Shown here: positions 27,546 to 39,010 of the stretch, piece after piece
How the letters are laid out: each line of letters opens with the position of its first letter
How positions within the stretch are numbered: the stretch's first letter is position 1
Assembly: GCF_001640805.2 (NCBI RefSeq)
Contig: NC_066845.1
Span: 18,540,307 to 18,604,306, forward strand
Origin: Lates calcarifer
Taxonomy: Eukaryota; Chordata; Actinopteri; Centropomidae
Length of the DNA: 64,000 bases
Direction of reading: 5' to 3'
Notes under the pieces: model-generated
Seen by the model: the letters and a program-made list of their open reading frames with translations, nothing else
What the model was told of the DNA's origin: nothing
Database searches by the model: none
Translations under genes and position numbers: made by a program

Positions 27546-27710
27546 TGGAGGATGCAACATTATCACTATCAGATTACAGTTGTGAATCATGATTGTACAT
27601 GATTGTACTGTACATATGTTTCTATATTACATAAGAGCCCTATATTAACAATGCACTGTCAGCAGGTTGACTGAATTCTTATTTACCACAGTCTTGTTTT
27701 TTATCTGCAG

Positions 27711-27806
27711 ATCTCCCCTGGTGGACTGAACAAACGAGTCGACTCTAACAGAGCTACGCCTGTCCTCAGTCTACTTGTGGTCTGACGGCACTCACCAACA
27801 TCAAAG
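27711..27806 (+). other. arvcf: putative non-coding leader exon of arvcf (5' UTR)
   Basis: A 96-base segment is bounded by a good acceptor (T-rich tract then CTGCAG at 27705-27710) and a donor AAAG|GTACCC at 27806/27807. All three frames contain stops, so it is not a coding exon. If joined to 34748, the TGA at 27727-27729 lies in frame with the arvcf ATG, and no ATG falls between them in that frame, which supports 34776 as the true start. It is denser in CpG than its surroundings. No transcript evidence is available here, so the exon call is inference from splice signals and context; a degraded LINE ends about 170 bases upstream. Confidence 0.5.
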
Positions 27807-29038
27807 GTACCCCTGCCTCTCTCTCTACACCTCCAGCCTCCTTTAATCACTTTGTTCAGCTCATCATTGCAGTAATTACATTTCTACATTCCTGACAGGT
27901 TTTTTTTTTTTTTTTGGTTTGAAAGTCTTCACTTTCTCTGTTATCGCTCCTTGAGGGAGGTTCACTTCACTTTGTCGCCGAGGTGCCTTGTATGATTTTT
28001 ATTTCAATACATTCAAGAGCTTTTCCCTCCAGGAAATGTGCTCTCATTTCAATAATTCACACAGTTGAATCAGCTGAGGTAAATGTCAGTTGAAAACTGG
28101 TTTTAGTTCTTTTCACAGATTTTAGCGTGTTTTAAAGATGAACAGGAGTGGACGTTTCTGGTCCAGTTTCTTAAGACAGACTCAACTGTGTAATCGAGTG
28201 TTTGAAGTTTGTCACCTGTAGTTAAATACAACCTGAAACACTTAATTAGAATTTGGATGTTGTATGTGCTATGAAAGAATCTGCTTTAAAAACTTGGAGG
28301 TTTTTTTTTTCTTCTTTCTTTTCTCTCTTTAAGAAAGAGGACAGGAGTCTATTCGAGCTAATTGAAATACTGACTAATGTTCATGTCTATCAAAGCTTTG
28401 TGCACTGCTTTTAGTGTGTTCAGAGAAACCTTCTGTTGCTTCTTTTATAGTTTTGCGTGGCCTCACAATCAAGAACTGACTTTTATCTCATACACTTTAA
28501 TGGAACCTTGACCTCTGCTTGTTCTTTAGACCATATTCAAGAACCAGAGTAAAAACTCATAATACAATGCAAAAAGAAAAACCATTTAAAACAGATTACT
28601 GATTTTAGAAGCTTTGTATTCTGTAGCATGTCTTTGTTGTGATAAAGCATATGAGCTGACAGGTCTTTATGAACTGTTCTGTCCCTTCAAACAGACTAAC
28701 GAGACAGGTATTTGCATCAAAAAGTGTTTTGTGTATGTAGCTGCGTGTATGTAGCTGTGTGTATGTGCGTTTGTCAGTATTTTCCAGCCTAAAATCCTCC
28801 ACGTCGAGGCGGTTCAAAGAAAAGGGATGAAATAAAATATGTATGGTAAACAACAGCCGCATTTCTTTTGGTCTAGCTGTGAAAGTGATCAACTATGGAC
28901 TCCACACACCTCGCTAAGCTTTGCTTATCCTGGCATCACTCGGCAATACCCCTCTGGGCATTAACACTCACTTTAACGTTCCTCAAAGCAACAACGACTA
29001 GAATCCTAAATTGGAAGGGTGATTATTCCTGGTGATGG

Positions 29039-29042
<4 letters not shown>

Positions 29043-29073
<31 letters not shown>
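29043..29073. repeat. poly-T tract (about 31 T)
   Basis: A pure T run with no recognisable element attached on either side. It could be the tail of a minus-strand retrotransposed sequence now too diverged to recognise, or simple slippage expansion. Confidence 0.9.
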
Positions 29074-29076
<3 letters not shown>

Positions 29077-29629
29077 GTTGTACATTACTGTTGCATCTTT
29101 TTAAAACTTAGGTCACTTACTGTATCAGTCCAGTGCAAATTATTTTTATTAGATATTATATATAGTATCTTTTGAAATGACAATCACCATCCAGGAACCA
29201 TTCATTAAAACATGGTGACTTTACCTAATACCGTGGTAAAGTTGCCACTAACATCAACTGTGCATTTTCTTTTCTTAACTTTTTCTTAACTAACTGACTA
29301 ATGAAACTCAGGGCATTCTCTCAAGGACTGACTCAAACTGACTTTCATGCACGAGTAGTAGAGTCATAAAACTCTTGTGTTGGTGAGTAGAAATTCCCAA
29401 CACAGCAGATTATTATATGATTAATCATTTAATTGTCAGTCACTCTCCATAAGATCCTAGACAACCTGGACACCTTAGCTAAGGAGAAAAATTCTTTTAA
29501 GAGCCCAAAATTAGTGGCTCTGAAATGACAAAAGTGTAGCTATACCCTCTGATATTGCCAGATTGTCTCTGACTATATGAATTTATTATCATTAACAACA
29601 AAAGCAGGTAGACTGAAGGCTGCTCTCAC

Positions 29630-29656
29630 CGCCACATCCACATCCACATCCACACA

Positions 29657-29690
<34 letters not shown>

Positions 29691-29691
29691 G
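29630..29691. repeat. (CACATC)n(CA)n microsatellite
   Basis: About four hexamer CACATC units grade into a CA run interrupted by one TA near 29663. Confidence 0.9.
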
Positions 29692-30078
29692 GAGGAGCAG
29701 GTGTTCTTAAGTACCCAATTGTGCCACTGAGAGCTGCATCCTCAGATGGGCATCAGATGGGTTTAGACAAGGAATTAATCTGAGCTGCAATTACAGCCTC
29801 TACAAAGGGGCAAATTGGTGGTGAGGGGGGAGGAAGAACCCCACCACCCACCTAGTCCCTAATCAGGTGAATGTTTCTAACTTAATATCAAGCACTGATG
29901 GTCACACTCAATTATCCTCATCCTTCACCTCCCAATCTGTTTCCCCTTCCCTTTAATAACCCCCTGTCCAGACCCCTCAAGACACGCACAGCACGCTGCC
30001 TTCACTCAAGGCGGCCTCCTCAGTAACTACAGATCTCATTTGCCTCTTGTTTGATACCTGAAATAAAACAAAGGTTAA

Positions 30079-30539
30079 AGCAACAGTTAGACATTTTGGA
30101 AAACACACTAAGTTGCTGTCTTGCTGGGAGCTAGATGAGAAGATTGATACAACTCACATGTCTATCTTAATAGGAAAACTGCCGACAGGGGGTAGCTATC
30201 TTAGTTCAGTCTGAAGGTAACAAAATCTGCCTACCAGCACCTCTGAAGCTCACAAATTAACTCATTTAATCTGAAATCACTGTGCCAAACCAAGCAAAAG
30301 GAACCCTGCTAAAAACCACAAATTGTTGTTTACACTTCTGTTTTTGCATGGATTAACAAACAAGATATGTTAATTAATTGAATTTTGTTACCTCCCAGAC
30401 ATACTCAGGCTAGCTGTTATAAAGCTATGTTAGCTAAGCTAACTGCCTGATGGCAACAGCTTCATATTTTGCATATACACTAAATGTGGTATCAATATAA
30501 CTCTTGGCAAGAAAGCAAATTAGATGTTGAGCTATTGAG
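30079..30539 (+). mobile_element. fold-back MITE, copy 2
   Basis: It starts with AACAGTTAGACATTTTGGAA and GAGCTAGATGAGAAGATTGA, and ends with GGTATCAATATAACTCTTGG then CAAGAAAGCAAATTAG, the complementary end. The interior contains TGCCTACCAGCACCTCTGAA and GCTAAGCTAACTGCC, shared with copy 1 (in complement) and with the family as known from other fish. The right end looks slightly truncated or diverged. It lies inside the intron between the leader exon and the coding exon. Confidence 0.7.
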
Positions 30540-32141
30540 ATGTACAATATGGTTCTCTCCACAAGGTCTCCTCATTTGACTCTCAAAACACCAATAGGCT
30601 TCAAAGCATGAAAGGTTTAACACCAAGTCCTCAGTGGAATGACTTTTTACAGATGTAGTGTGGCCTTGTGGCTAAAGCTGCATTTGGAAACTTTCCACAT
30701 TAGCAGTTTCAAATGGCAGTGAGAGGTAACTGCTGGAATGCAACATCATCAGGCATAAATCCTGTTGTATAATGTCAGTGGACTGCAGACTCATACCAAC
30801 TGTCCCAGTATTTGATGCTTTTCACCAGAGGATACCAAAGGAATAAGGGTGGCAAAAGATTAAATGTTTGCATTCCAGCTTGCTCTGGTCAAGAGTTCTT
30901 ACATGATGCTCAAGGTAGAAACTTTTCCATGCATAGAAAACAAGAATTTCATCTTGGCAATGAGGGAATCAACAATGTATCAATCCAGCCAGGTAGGGTA
31001 TTCTTCTCCCCTATTTTTGTGATTTAGTTGTAGTGTCAAATAGTCAGATAACCAGACCTCTTACTCATTTAAATCTTTTCTTGAGAATAACATCAGTTAA
31101 ATACTCTCCAGTTTACCACACAGTGTGGTTTGATGGCAGAGGGTCTTGTCACTGGAAAATTTGTTTTAGGGGAGTCTAATGGACCTGATGAATAAGGTGC
31201 CAAGGATTTATTCCAGGATTTTCCAGCGAGCCTTTGAAGTGAGCTACCACTGCATCTCATCTGCCGATCCACACTCAAAATTGTGGCTGCGTGAGTGTGG
31301 ATATATTTATTACTGGGCTATTTTTAGAACTGAGGGTTTGTGCTGAAGTGCGTTTATCCTTGAGGAAAAGCCTTGCAACAGCACAAGTGAAGCTTGTAGT
31401 GAGGTGCCGCATCAGTTCCACACATGGAATATGAGTCTGTTTTTCCTTTTAATTAAAGATGTTTATGCCGTAAGAGAAATCTAACACACTTCTCTTTGTG
31501 GAATTAATTAAACATTTACAATTTTTTTGGTGGCATCCACAAATGACACTTCTGTCCTTGGAGTTGTTCTTTGATATGTTTCCAGCACATAAAGCTGGTA
31601 CTAACTAGGGCATGTGTAATTGAGGATGGGGTTAAATGTGCAGACCTTGGTTGTGTTTTTATCCCCTCTGACCCGGGCTGTTAGCAAACATCTGCTGAAG
31701 CAAAGCTTTAAAAAACCAGGGCTGTCGTGGTGGCAAAGGGGAATTCTTCTGATGCCCCTCCCTGTGCATTCTGGGCTATTTTAAATAGGCCTGGAGGTTG
31801 GTGTTTAATGATAAGCTGTGGGGCATAGCTGACATGCCTGCCATATTATTCCCTCTATGACTCAGGAAGCAATGGCTATGTTGCCCCCCAACCCTTTAAG
31901 GGTGTGAATCATTAGAGTCCATCATCAAGTATGTCCAATCAACATGGCTTATGGGAGTTTATTGCTGTCAGTTATCTCAAGCAGTAAATAGCTTTGAAAA
32001 TAGACAAGGATACTATTTTTGCAAGGAGACATTATCTTTTCCATTTTCAAACTAAATTACCAGCTGATGACTGTAAACTCACCAGTGACAAATATTTTAG
32101 TGAGAACAAGTTTTCAAAATGGTAATGTAGAGTTGAAAATG

Positions 32142-32159
32142 AAAAAAAAAAAAAAAAAA
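32142..32159. repeat. poly-A tract
   Basis: About eighteen A in AT-rich intron sequence. Confidence 0.85.
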
Positions 32160-33944
32160 GGCTATATAATGAGAAATCCTGCTCCCACATAGGATGGAGG
32201 TAACAAAAAGAACCATTTCTCTCATTCACATGGATGTGGAGTTTAACTTTGAAAACACAGACACGTATTGCTTTGTGAGGAAGAGTGAAGGAAGAGTCGT
32301 GTCAGACGAGACTCCACTCCAGATAAATAAATGATCAGCAACAAACATCAAAGAGGGATTGTGTGCTTCAAAGGGAATAAGGGCCCTGTAGTGAAGTATG
32401 AATCCTGTTTATGCACACACAAATACACATGCACACACACACACAGGTAGACATACAGACACACACGCTGTTCCTGTAATCTGACTTGTTTGAGATTGTA
32501 ATTGTTTTATCTGCATTGATCATCCCCTGTTGAGCCAAACCACTCCTCCTTGATCTTTGTGATCTCTGCCTCAGTGCCAAGACCAGCTTTAAAATAATGC
32601 GTATGTGATGTAATGTGCCTCTGATTCAATGTCATTTCTTGGTTTTACCTTCTCGTTTAACCCACTTGTGCTTACATTTCTGCTTTAAAGCCATAATTTT
32701 TTAATAACTATATCTGAGACATTTCGGACACAGAGATTCATCTGACAAAATCTTAGTTTGTGATGCTGACCAGCCTGAGTTGATCCCAGTGTTGGCTCTG
32801 CATTATGTTGTGATTTCTCTGCAGCTGATTGCTTGACAAATGTCTTTCACCCTGTCTCTCTTGAACAGTCCAGTCCAAGGCCAGAACATTATGTTCCATC
32901 CACTCACCAAAGACCACATCACTTGTGCTGTAGCTGTGAAAAAATGCTTGGTTGCGTCTAAAATGTTATAAAGATGTCATGTTTTGTAAAATAGACAGGA
33001 AAGAAGTATTCCTCACGTAGAGAGGCCAAAAGTATGTGTGGTTGTCAGGGTGGTGGATAAGTGTCTAGTGCAGCCAACTTTCATTTTGGAGACTATCAGT
33101 TTGTGTTGCATTAATTAATGTTTGCTTTTCTTTAGCCATAACCATAACTGATTCTTAAGTGTCCTAACTTTAACCAAAGCTTAACACTAGTATTTGCTAT
33201 GACCAGGCAAATAACCAATAGACCACTTTCCCAATCCATGACCATGCAGTGGTTGCAATTTGCCGATACTGTAGAAGAAACTACTACAGAGTTTTGCAGA
33301 ATCCTCCAAAATCAACCTTCTCAAGATAATAATGCTGGACCCAGCAAAAGACTCTTATCATTTCGATTGATATGATCAACCAAATGACCAGTACTCAACT
33401 GAACTTGGGGATCTGGGGGATTTTTGGGGTCTGGGGCACTGGGTTACCTGTCTGCTATGCCAGGCTGATGATCAAGTAATGAACAACTGTGGATGTTTAT
33501 TTTGAAATGTACGTAGATGATACTCTGCCAGTTTTTAATTTTGCTCTTGCACCTGTTTTATTAGATTTGGGTTTACCAATAAGCTGAATATAAGCCAGGC
33601 TGAAGAATCATATGCTGTATGTTGCTTTTCAATTTTCTGTTAACCTCTGTCTTTTTCTCTCTTGTCTTCCCTTTGTTTTTCTTTCCCTTCTCCCCCAGCT
33701 CTCCATTCTTCTTGCTGTCTCATCCCTCTGCAGTGGGGGATGTCTGTTTTCTAACACCTCTCAGTCTGCTTATCTACTCGGTCTGTATTGCAGTGGATTG
33801 GTATTTCCAACCCCATTTGTCATTGTACTGTCAACCCCCCTGATATCATGCCCCCATCAGTTATGGATATCAGGGTGTGTGTGACAGTGATATGCACTGT
33901 GGCTTGCAACTGTTATCTGGAAATCATGATTGTTGATGATGGAC

Positions 33945-33970
33945 TGTGTGTGTGTGTGTGTGTGTGTGTG
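33945..33970. repeat. (TG)n microsatellite
   Basis: About 13 TG units, with a preceding AGTTATGG and TGATGATG context; no gene. Confidence 0.9.
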
Positions 33971-34747
33971 ATACCAGACCTAGGTGTCCGTATGGGTGGC
34001 TGTGGGAAGCTTGCATGTGTTGGATTTGTGCCTGTAACAGTGCTTGTGTGTCAGAATGCATTATGGCTCTGTGCATGACTATATCCAATGACAGCGACAT
34101 TTGTAGGGATGTGAACATTCCTTTCCACCTTTTGGATGTGCAGAAACAAGAATCTTTGTTTTTGTGACTGTGCACCGTGCTGTTTCATTCCCTTTGTTGT
34201 ACTTGGAATTGGTGGATCATGTTTTAATTTCGCTGTGCTGATGTTCCAGCAATATTGTATTGAGTTTTATCTGTGGTGCCATGATTGTCTTAATTACAAG
34301 AAAGATTCAAACTTCTGAAAGCAGAGTCATAATTGGCACCCAGCAGAGCACCCTCATTATTGTCTTTGCTATGCTTGGTTTGTAATATCATAGACTTCCC
34401 ATGCAGTCATTCTTTGTGAGAAGAATTTGAGCTTCAGGGTATTGGCTCATGAAAAATTAAACAGAACAGATTAACTCTCCATACTATGACCCTACCCATC
34501 ATCCAGTCAGTCATTCTGATCGTTCCATTTTAATGTGTCATGTTGCTCTTTTGTTCATGATGATAATTTTAAGCTTGTGCTGTTTGACAAGTCACCAATG
34601 TCCTACCTTCTAAATAAGTCTTGTATTTGACTTTGAGGCATGCATCAGCCTGTTAATGCCACTCACCCAGCCTGTTGGGTGTGAGTGTTTTAATGACCTG
34701 GTGCCCCCTCCTCCCCCCTTCTCTTCCCTCCCTTCCTGACTCGGAAG

Positions 34748-34967
34748 ATCTGTACAACTGCAACCAACACTGGACATGGAGGACTATGACGTTCGCTCAG
34801 CCGCCAGCATCATGGCCTCAGTGAAAGAGCAGGAGGCGCGTTTTGAACAGCTGACCCGAGCCCTTGAGGAGGAGCGGCGCAATGTCACCCTGCAGCTAGA
34901 GCGCGCCAACCTGCCTCCCAACCCCACTACCAGCCAACCGCTAGCATGGCAGCAGGTGGTGATGCAG
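34748..34967 (+). CDS. arvcf: arvcf first coding exon (N-terminal coiled coil); CDS part 34776-34967
   Basis: The ATG at 34776 (G at -3, G at +4, a strong start context) opens 64 codons that stop at a CAG|GTAAAT donor at 34967/34968, phase 0. The acceptor is probably the AG at 34746-34747, after a long pyrimidine tract. Residues 1-46 match the N-terminal block of the delta-catenin family, including SVKEQEARFE and LTRALEEER. A clean heptad spacing (Ile12, Val16, Gln19, Phe23, Leu26, Leu30, Glu33, Val37, Gln40) marks a coiled coil. The start MED, the AWQQ near residues 57-60 and the exon end favour ARVCF over CTNND1 or CTNND2, from memory of the family. ARVCF binds the cadherin juxtamembrane region at adherens junctions through armadillo repeats, which lie outside this window. 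The frame stays open past the donor to 35066, but that stretch looks like intron. The identification is strong for the family and good for the paralogue. Confidence 0.9.
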
Positions 34968-37900
34968 GTAAATGATGCCAGAGTGCTGGCCAACAACCCA
35001 TTGTCCTTTTCAACCACCAGCTTGACCCACCATGTGTCTGCTTCCCTGCTTACCTCTCTAAAGTGACATACGCCTCTCCTGCTCTCTCTTTCCATCTGAG
35101 CAAAAACATTCCATCGTCATGTTTGCTCATGGTCATTGCTTTTCATCACTGGTGGAACTCAATAATCTCTCTGTTCAATTTCTCTGTGATTTGGAACTCT
35201 TGTTCCCATTGTCTGAACCCACTGTCCTGGATGTTGTGCTATAATCTGCTCTGTGGTGACTCATCTTTGAAAGAGAGCCGATGAGATTCAACCTCTCATC
35301 CTGTCTTCATTCACCTCCCTCCTTCTACGCCACTGCTTGCCATCCAATCCCATCTCCTTTCGCCCACTGGTCTTTGATATTGTCTGGTGGCGCTGCTGAT
35401 TGGATGTGGCCTTTCGCCCAGCTCTGGCCAGCGTCTGGAGGATATTAGAGTCCTGGCCAGGACTCCTGTCAATGCTGGCTGACTCTGCAGGGCAGGAAAT
35501 GTAAGATGTAGAAATGAGACAGCTGTAATCCTCTAAAAATGTCAGCAGTCACAACAGCCCATTGATTTACACACTTCAAACTGTTAGCCACTGAGGGAAA
35601 ATGTTACAGTTAACGCTTCCTCTGTTAGTAACTCCCAATGTCAGGCAACATAACATCTTATTACGCTGGTTATTTTCAGCCTTTGAAGGGTTGACTGATG
35701 CATGTGTTTCTGTTGTGCTGATATCCTCATAGCACTTTCTCCTGTTTTTACACATGGGAATGATCACTTCTTTGAAGAAACCCTTTTAGACTTTACACAT
35801 GTTTTACTAACTAGAATTTGAAAGCACAATTTGGTAATGGAGCACCTGTAGCGCTTAGATGCATCACCTTTAATCATGCTAAAGGAGGTAGTCTCATGTA
35901 TTATTGATGTAGCAAGACTTGAAGAGATGGAACTGCTTTGCCTACGTTTGCCTGCAGTTGTATTTGCCTGCAGTCACATTTTGTTAACAGCCGGTGTCAG
36001 TGTTCTTTTTTAAAGGGCTTGCTGCCAATTTGGCCTCATAAAGGGAAAATGAAGAGGATGCAGGAAATATATGGAATGGTAAAGTAAAGTTGTCAACCTC
36101 TCACCCACCACAGGGTCCGGCAATCTACTGCATTTATATGTTTGTGTGTGTGTTTGTGTTTTGTGTATAAGCATGTGTGTGTGTTTAAGAGATAGAAACC
36201 CTCCCCCCTCATAAAGTGGTCAGTGATTTACTGGACAGTGCTTAACATGACAGGCAGTGAATTAAGCTGCTTTCTCACACTATCACTCACAGATCAGACT
36301 CACAGATAAGTGTGTGTGTGTACGTGTGCTGCACCGTTAGACCCACTCCATTCTCATAATGAGGTGGTATGAGCAATGAGGAATGCATCAGGTTGCTCTC
36401 TTCCTCTCTGTCTCCTCCTTGCTTAGCTTACCCCCCACCCCTCTCCACACACACACACTCACGCGCAATCCTCCGGCTACATGATAAATTAAAGTGGAGC
36501 ATGGCTCAGTCGCTTAGGGTTCAGATTCACAACCCCAGGGCCAGACTCAATGAGGCCCACCATTGTTTAAAGCTGGGGTCAGAAAAGAAAAAGTGGACCA
36601 AGTCTGATTAATGAAATCAGATTCAAATAATAAGTAGTGGTGATAAGCTACTGATCTAGATAGCACTCTGCCACACAGTGCTGACCCTGGAACAGATTGG
36701 GTCTACACGTCAGTGGGCAGCAACACTTTTATCTGCCTTCATCATTTGAGATTGATGCAGGTTACTTCACATGCATCAGCATAGACCTGTATGACTGGAC
36801 ACTTCTAACAGTGCACTAAGATGCTCATCGCTGCCTAACTCCAGCTTTCCGATTTTAACACAGCATGCTCCTCTGTCCAGTACAGCCTGGATGTGGAGTG
36901 AGGCATGGCCATGGACTGCAGCCAAATGACTCAAATAAATCATGCAGTGATGGTTTGACAGTGTTATGTGGAAATATAGCAGTTATTTCCTCCTTAAATT
37001 TAAAGTCAAGAAGATTTGTAGCCTTTCTAGATGTTAAGTTTGGTGACAAATCTTTTGGCTAATGCTCATGTGAACATAATAATTTTGCACAATAAAGAAG
37101 AGTTTTTAGCCTCTCTAGCAGTCAGTCCACTGATGCAAAGCACTACTGTGCCTAGGTACAGCCTCACAATAGTGGTAACATGGGTGTAGATTCATGGCCT
37201 TGTTCCAAAAAGAAAATCTGAGAGTAAAATTGAAACTTTTCAAGAATTTTATGTTGTTGTCGTTGGCTACAGATGCCACATACCGCTCACAGTTCTCTAT
37301 CATCTAAATCTGTCCTTCACAGAGTGAAGACAAAATAATAGTGCCAGCAATAAACAAATCACATTCTGATATTAACACAAGCTGGAGTGCACATGACTGA
37401 GGAGGATTAAAGAACATTGTGATTCAACATGTTTTAAATATCATTTTGTGATATTTGTTTTGGCACTGCCTGATGGTAACACAGTGAGTGTAAAAAGGTA
37501 AATCACCACAAGACACTTTGTATCATTGTATTGGAACAATGAGTGCGGGAGAGGTTCTTGTAAACAGCACTGGCCTACTTTCTAAGACCTTACTAATTAA
37601 ATTCTGATCCTCATTCACTTCAACATAACACTTTATGAATTGCCGCCAAGGAAGAGACTTAGACTGTTTATGCTGCGCCGTCCTGTGAGGAAAATCTGAA
37701 CATTGCTATTGGACACTCCATTAGCTTTCGTGATGAAATTATCAGTAGAGATTCAGTGACACGGACCGAGGTGCCTTTCAATCCGCATTCACTGACAGCC
37801 CCAACATGTGACCACTTACATGCTAAGATCATACCCTTTCTTCATTTGATATCGCGTTTCTCTGCAGTAATTGATTTTTGCCTGAAGGAGCCTTATCGCC

Positions 37901-38889
37901 AAGGCTCTGAAAGGTCAAGTGGCACATGGTGACAGTTCAATGTGTGGAGAAAGGCAGACAGCACTCAGACAACCACGTCTGTCTGGAGCTAAGGGACAGG
38001 GTGACCTCATTTCATATACACCAGACAGCACATGCATAGATCCCATCTTGTGGCATGTACAATCACCCAGTTTCATTGAAAAGGAAACTCTGGATAATTT
38101 CTCGCCCCATGGATGTCATAAAGTGTTGGTGTTTGGTATTCAGATGCTATATTCAGCAGGCTTCTAGCACTGCACAGGCATACCATCCCTTGTGCAAATG
38201 TTGTGGGAAGTTTTCAAAGGCTTGTGAGCTTTAGAGAGAGGGAACAGTGCAGCCTTTGATCTGTGCTGCTGTCTGTGGTGAAGATGTACAGGCCCCGGCC
38301 CTGCGATGGCACCACAGTACTCAACCAACAATCGCTTCAGCTGCCCTCCACCCACTTTCATCCCCACAGCCCCCCAGCCCTGTCTAGGCACAATAGATAC
38401 AAAGGGCTGAGGGTGCTATAGCGACAGAAGATCTATCCTTCCCCTGGCAGGGCCCGGGAGCTCCTGTACCCTCGTAAATCACCTGCCTAACAATGAGCCT
38501 TAGTTTGCCCCCCTTCCCTCCCTCTATCTTCCCCTGTCTTCTTCCCTCACTTTGCCATCAAAACCCTTCTTGCCTCCCAAAAACACCCTAATTACCTTGG
38601 TGTGAAAGTGCCTCCTTTTTTTATTTTTGTGTACCACACTGTTTCCGTTGCCCTCCTGCACTTATTTCCTCTCATAGTTCCGTGTAGCAGCCTGTGGAAA
38701 AGTCACATTTAAATTCAAACAATGTTGCTCCAAATGGAACTCCCTTGTCTATAGGATATGACAATCTTGAACTGCTGATGTTCCCACTCATATTTTTGTA
38801 ATAATTTTAAATAAAAACAAATAGAGGAGCAGCACTGTAGTTTTACAGTTATCTTGGTATTGAAGGTACACTTCCATCAGCATGTTACT

Positions 38890-39010
38890 GTCTATAGCAG
38901 TGGTTCCCAGAGGTTCCCAATCTACAAGATGCCGATATCTCAGCAACTATTAGATGGGTTATCATGACATTTTAATGACTATGAATAGATGCCATCGTTC
39001 AAAAGAGTCT
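38890..39010 (+). repeat. fragment of the ATATCTCAACAACTA repeat
   Basis: GATATCTCAGCAACTATTAG then ATGGGTTATCATGACATTTT matches the first part of the repeat at 42655. GCAGTGGTTCCCAGAGGTTC just before it is the kind of sequence that often flanks such repeats in fish. Only about 120 bases survive. Confidence 0.4.

Larger units (their letters stand above)
1..27710. other. 5' flank or first intron of arvcf; no gene recognised
   Basis: No exon with recognisable protein similarity lies here apart from retrotransposon remnants. Open frames of 60-156 codons are scattered on both strands at chance density. Unique stretches with slightly higher GC that could be regulatory are 5600-5850, 13300-13610, 19200-19430, 20400-20560 and 25500-25660. 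AT-rich parts such as 4900-5550, 7240-8160, 10320-11200, 11770-12380, 16200-18100, 20790-23580 and 24080-27040 show only the repeats listed separately, or nothing I can name. A further upstream first exon of arvcf may be hidden here or lie before the window. Confidence 0.5.
27807..34747 (+). other. arvcf: arvcf intron between leader exon and first coding exon
   Basis: The interval is bounded by GTACCC at the start and a strong pyrimidine tract plus AG at the end; TTAATGAC at about 34690-34697 could be the branch site. It holds a T-run at 29043-29073, a CA microsatellite at 29651-29691, a fold-back element at 30079-30539, poly-A at 32142-32159 and a TG run at 33945-33970. The block 31660-31930 is unique and moderately GC-rich and contains the AP-1-like TGACTCA near 31859. 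The rest shows no gene. Confidence 0.5.

Noticed and set aside
34776..34967. Assignment to CTNND1 or CTNND2 instead of arvcf
   Set aside because: Both share the SVKEQE block, but the MED start and the AWQQ region fit ARVCF better. Not excluded with certainty without alignment.
34968..35066. Read-through extension of the arvcf frame to a stop at 35067
   Set aside because: A consensus donor sits exactly where family similarity ends; the extension looks like intron.
34784..35095. 103-codon minus-strand frame over the arvcf exon
   Set aside because: It is the reverse shadow of a strongly conserved coding exon on the + strand.
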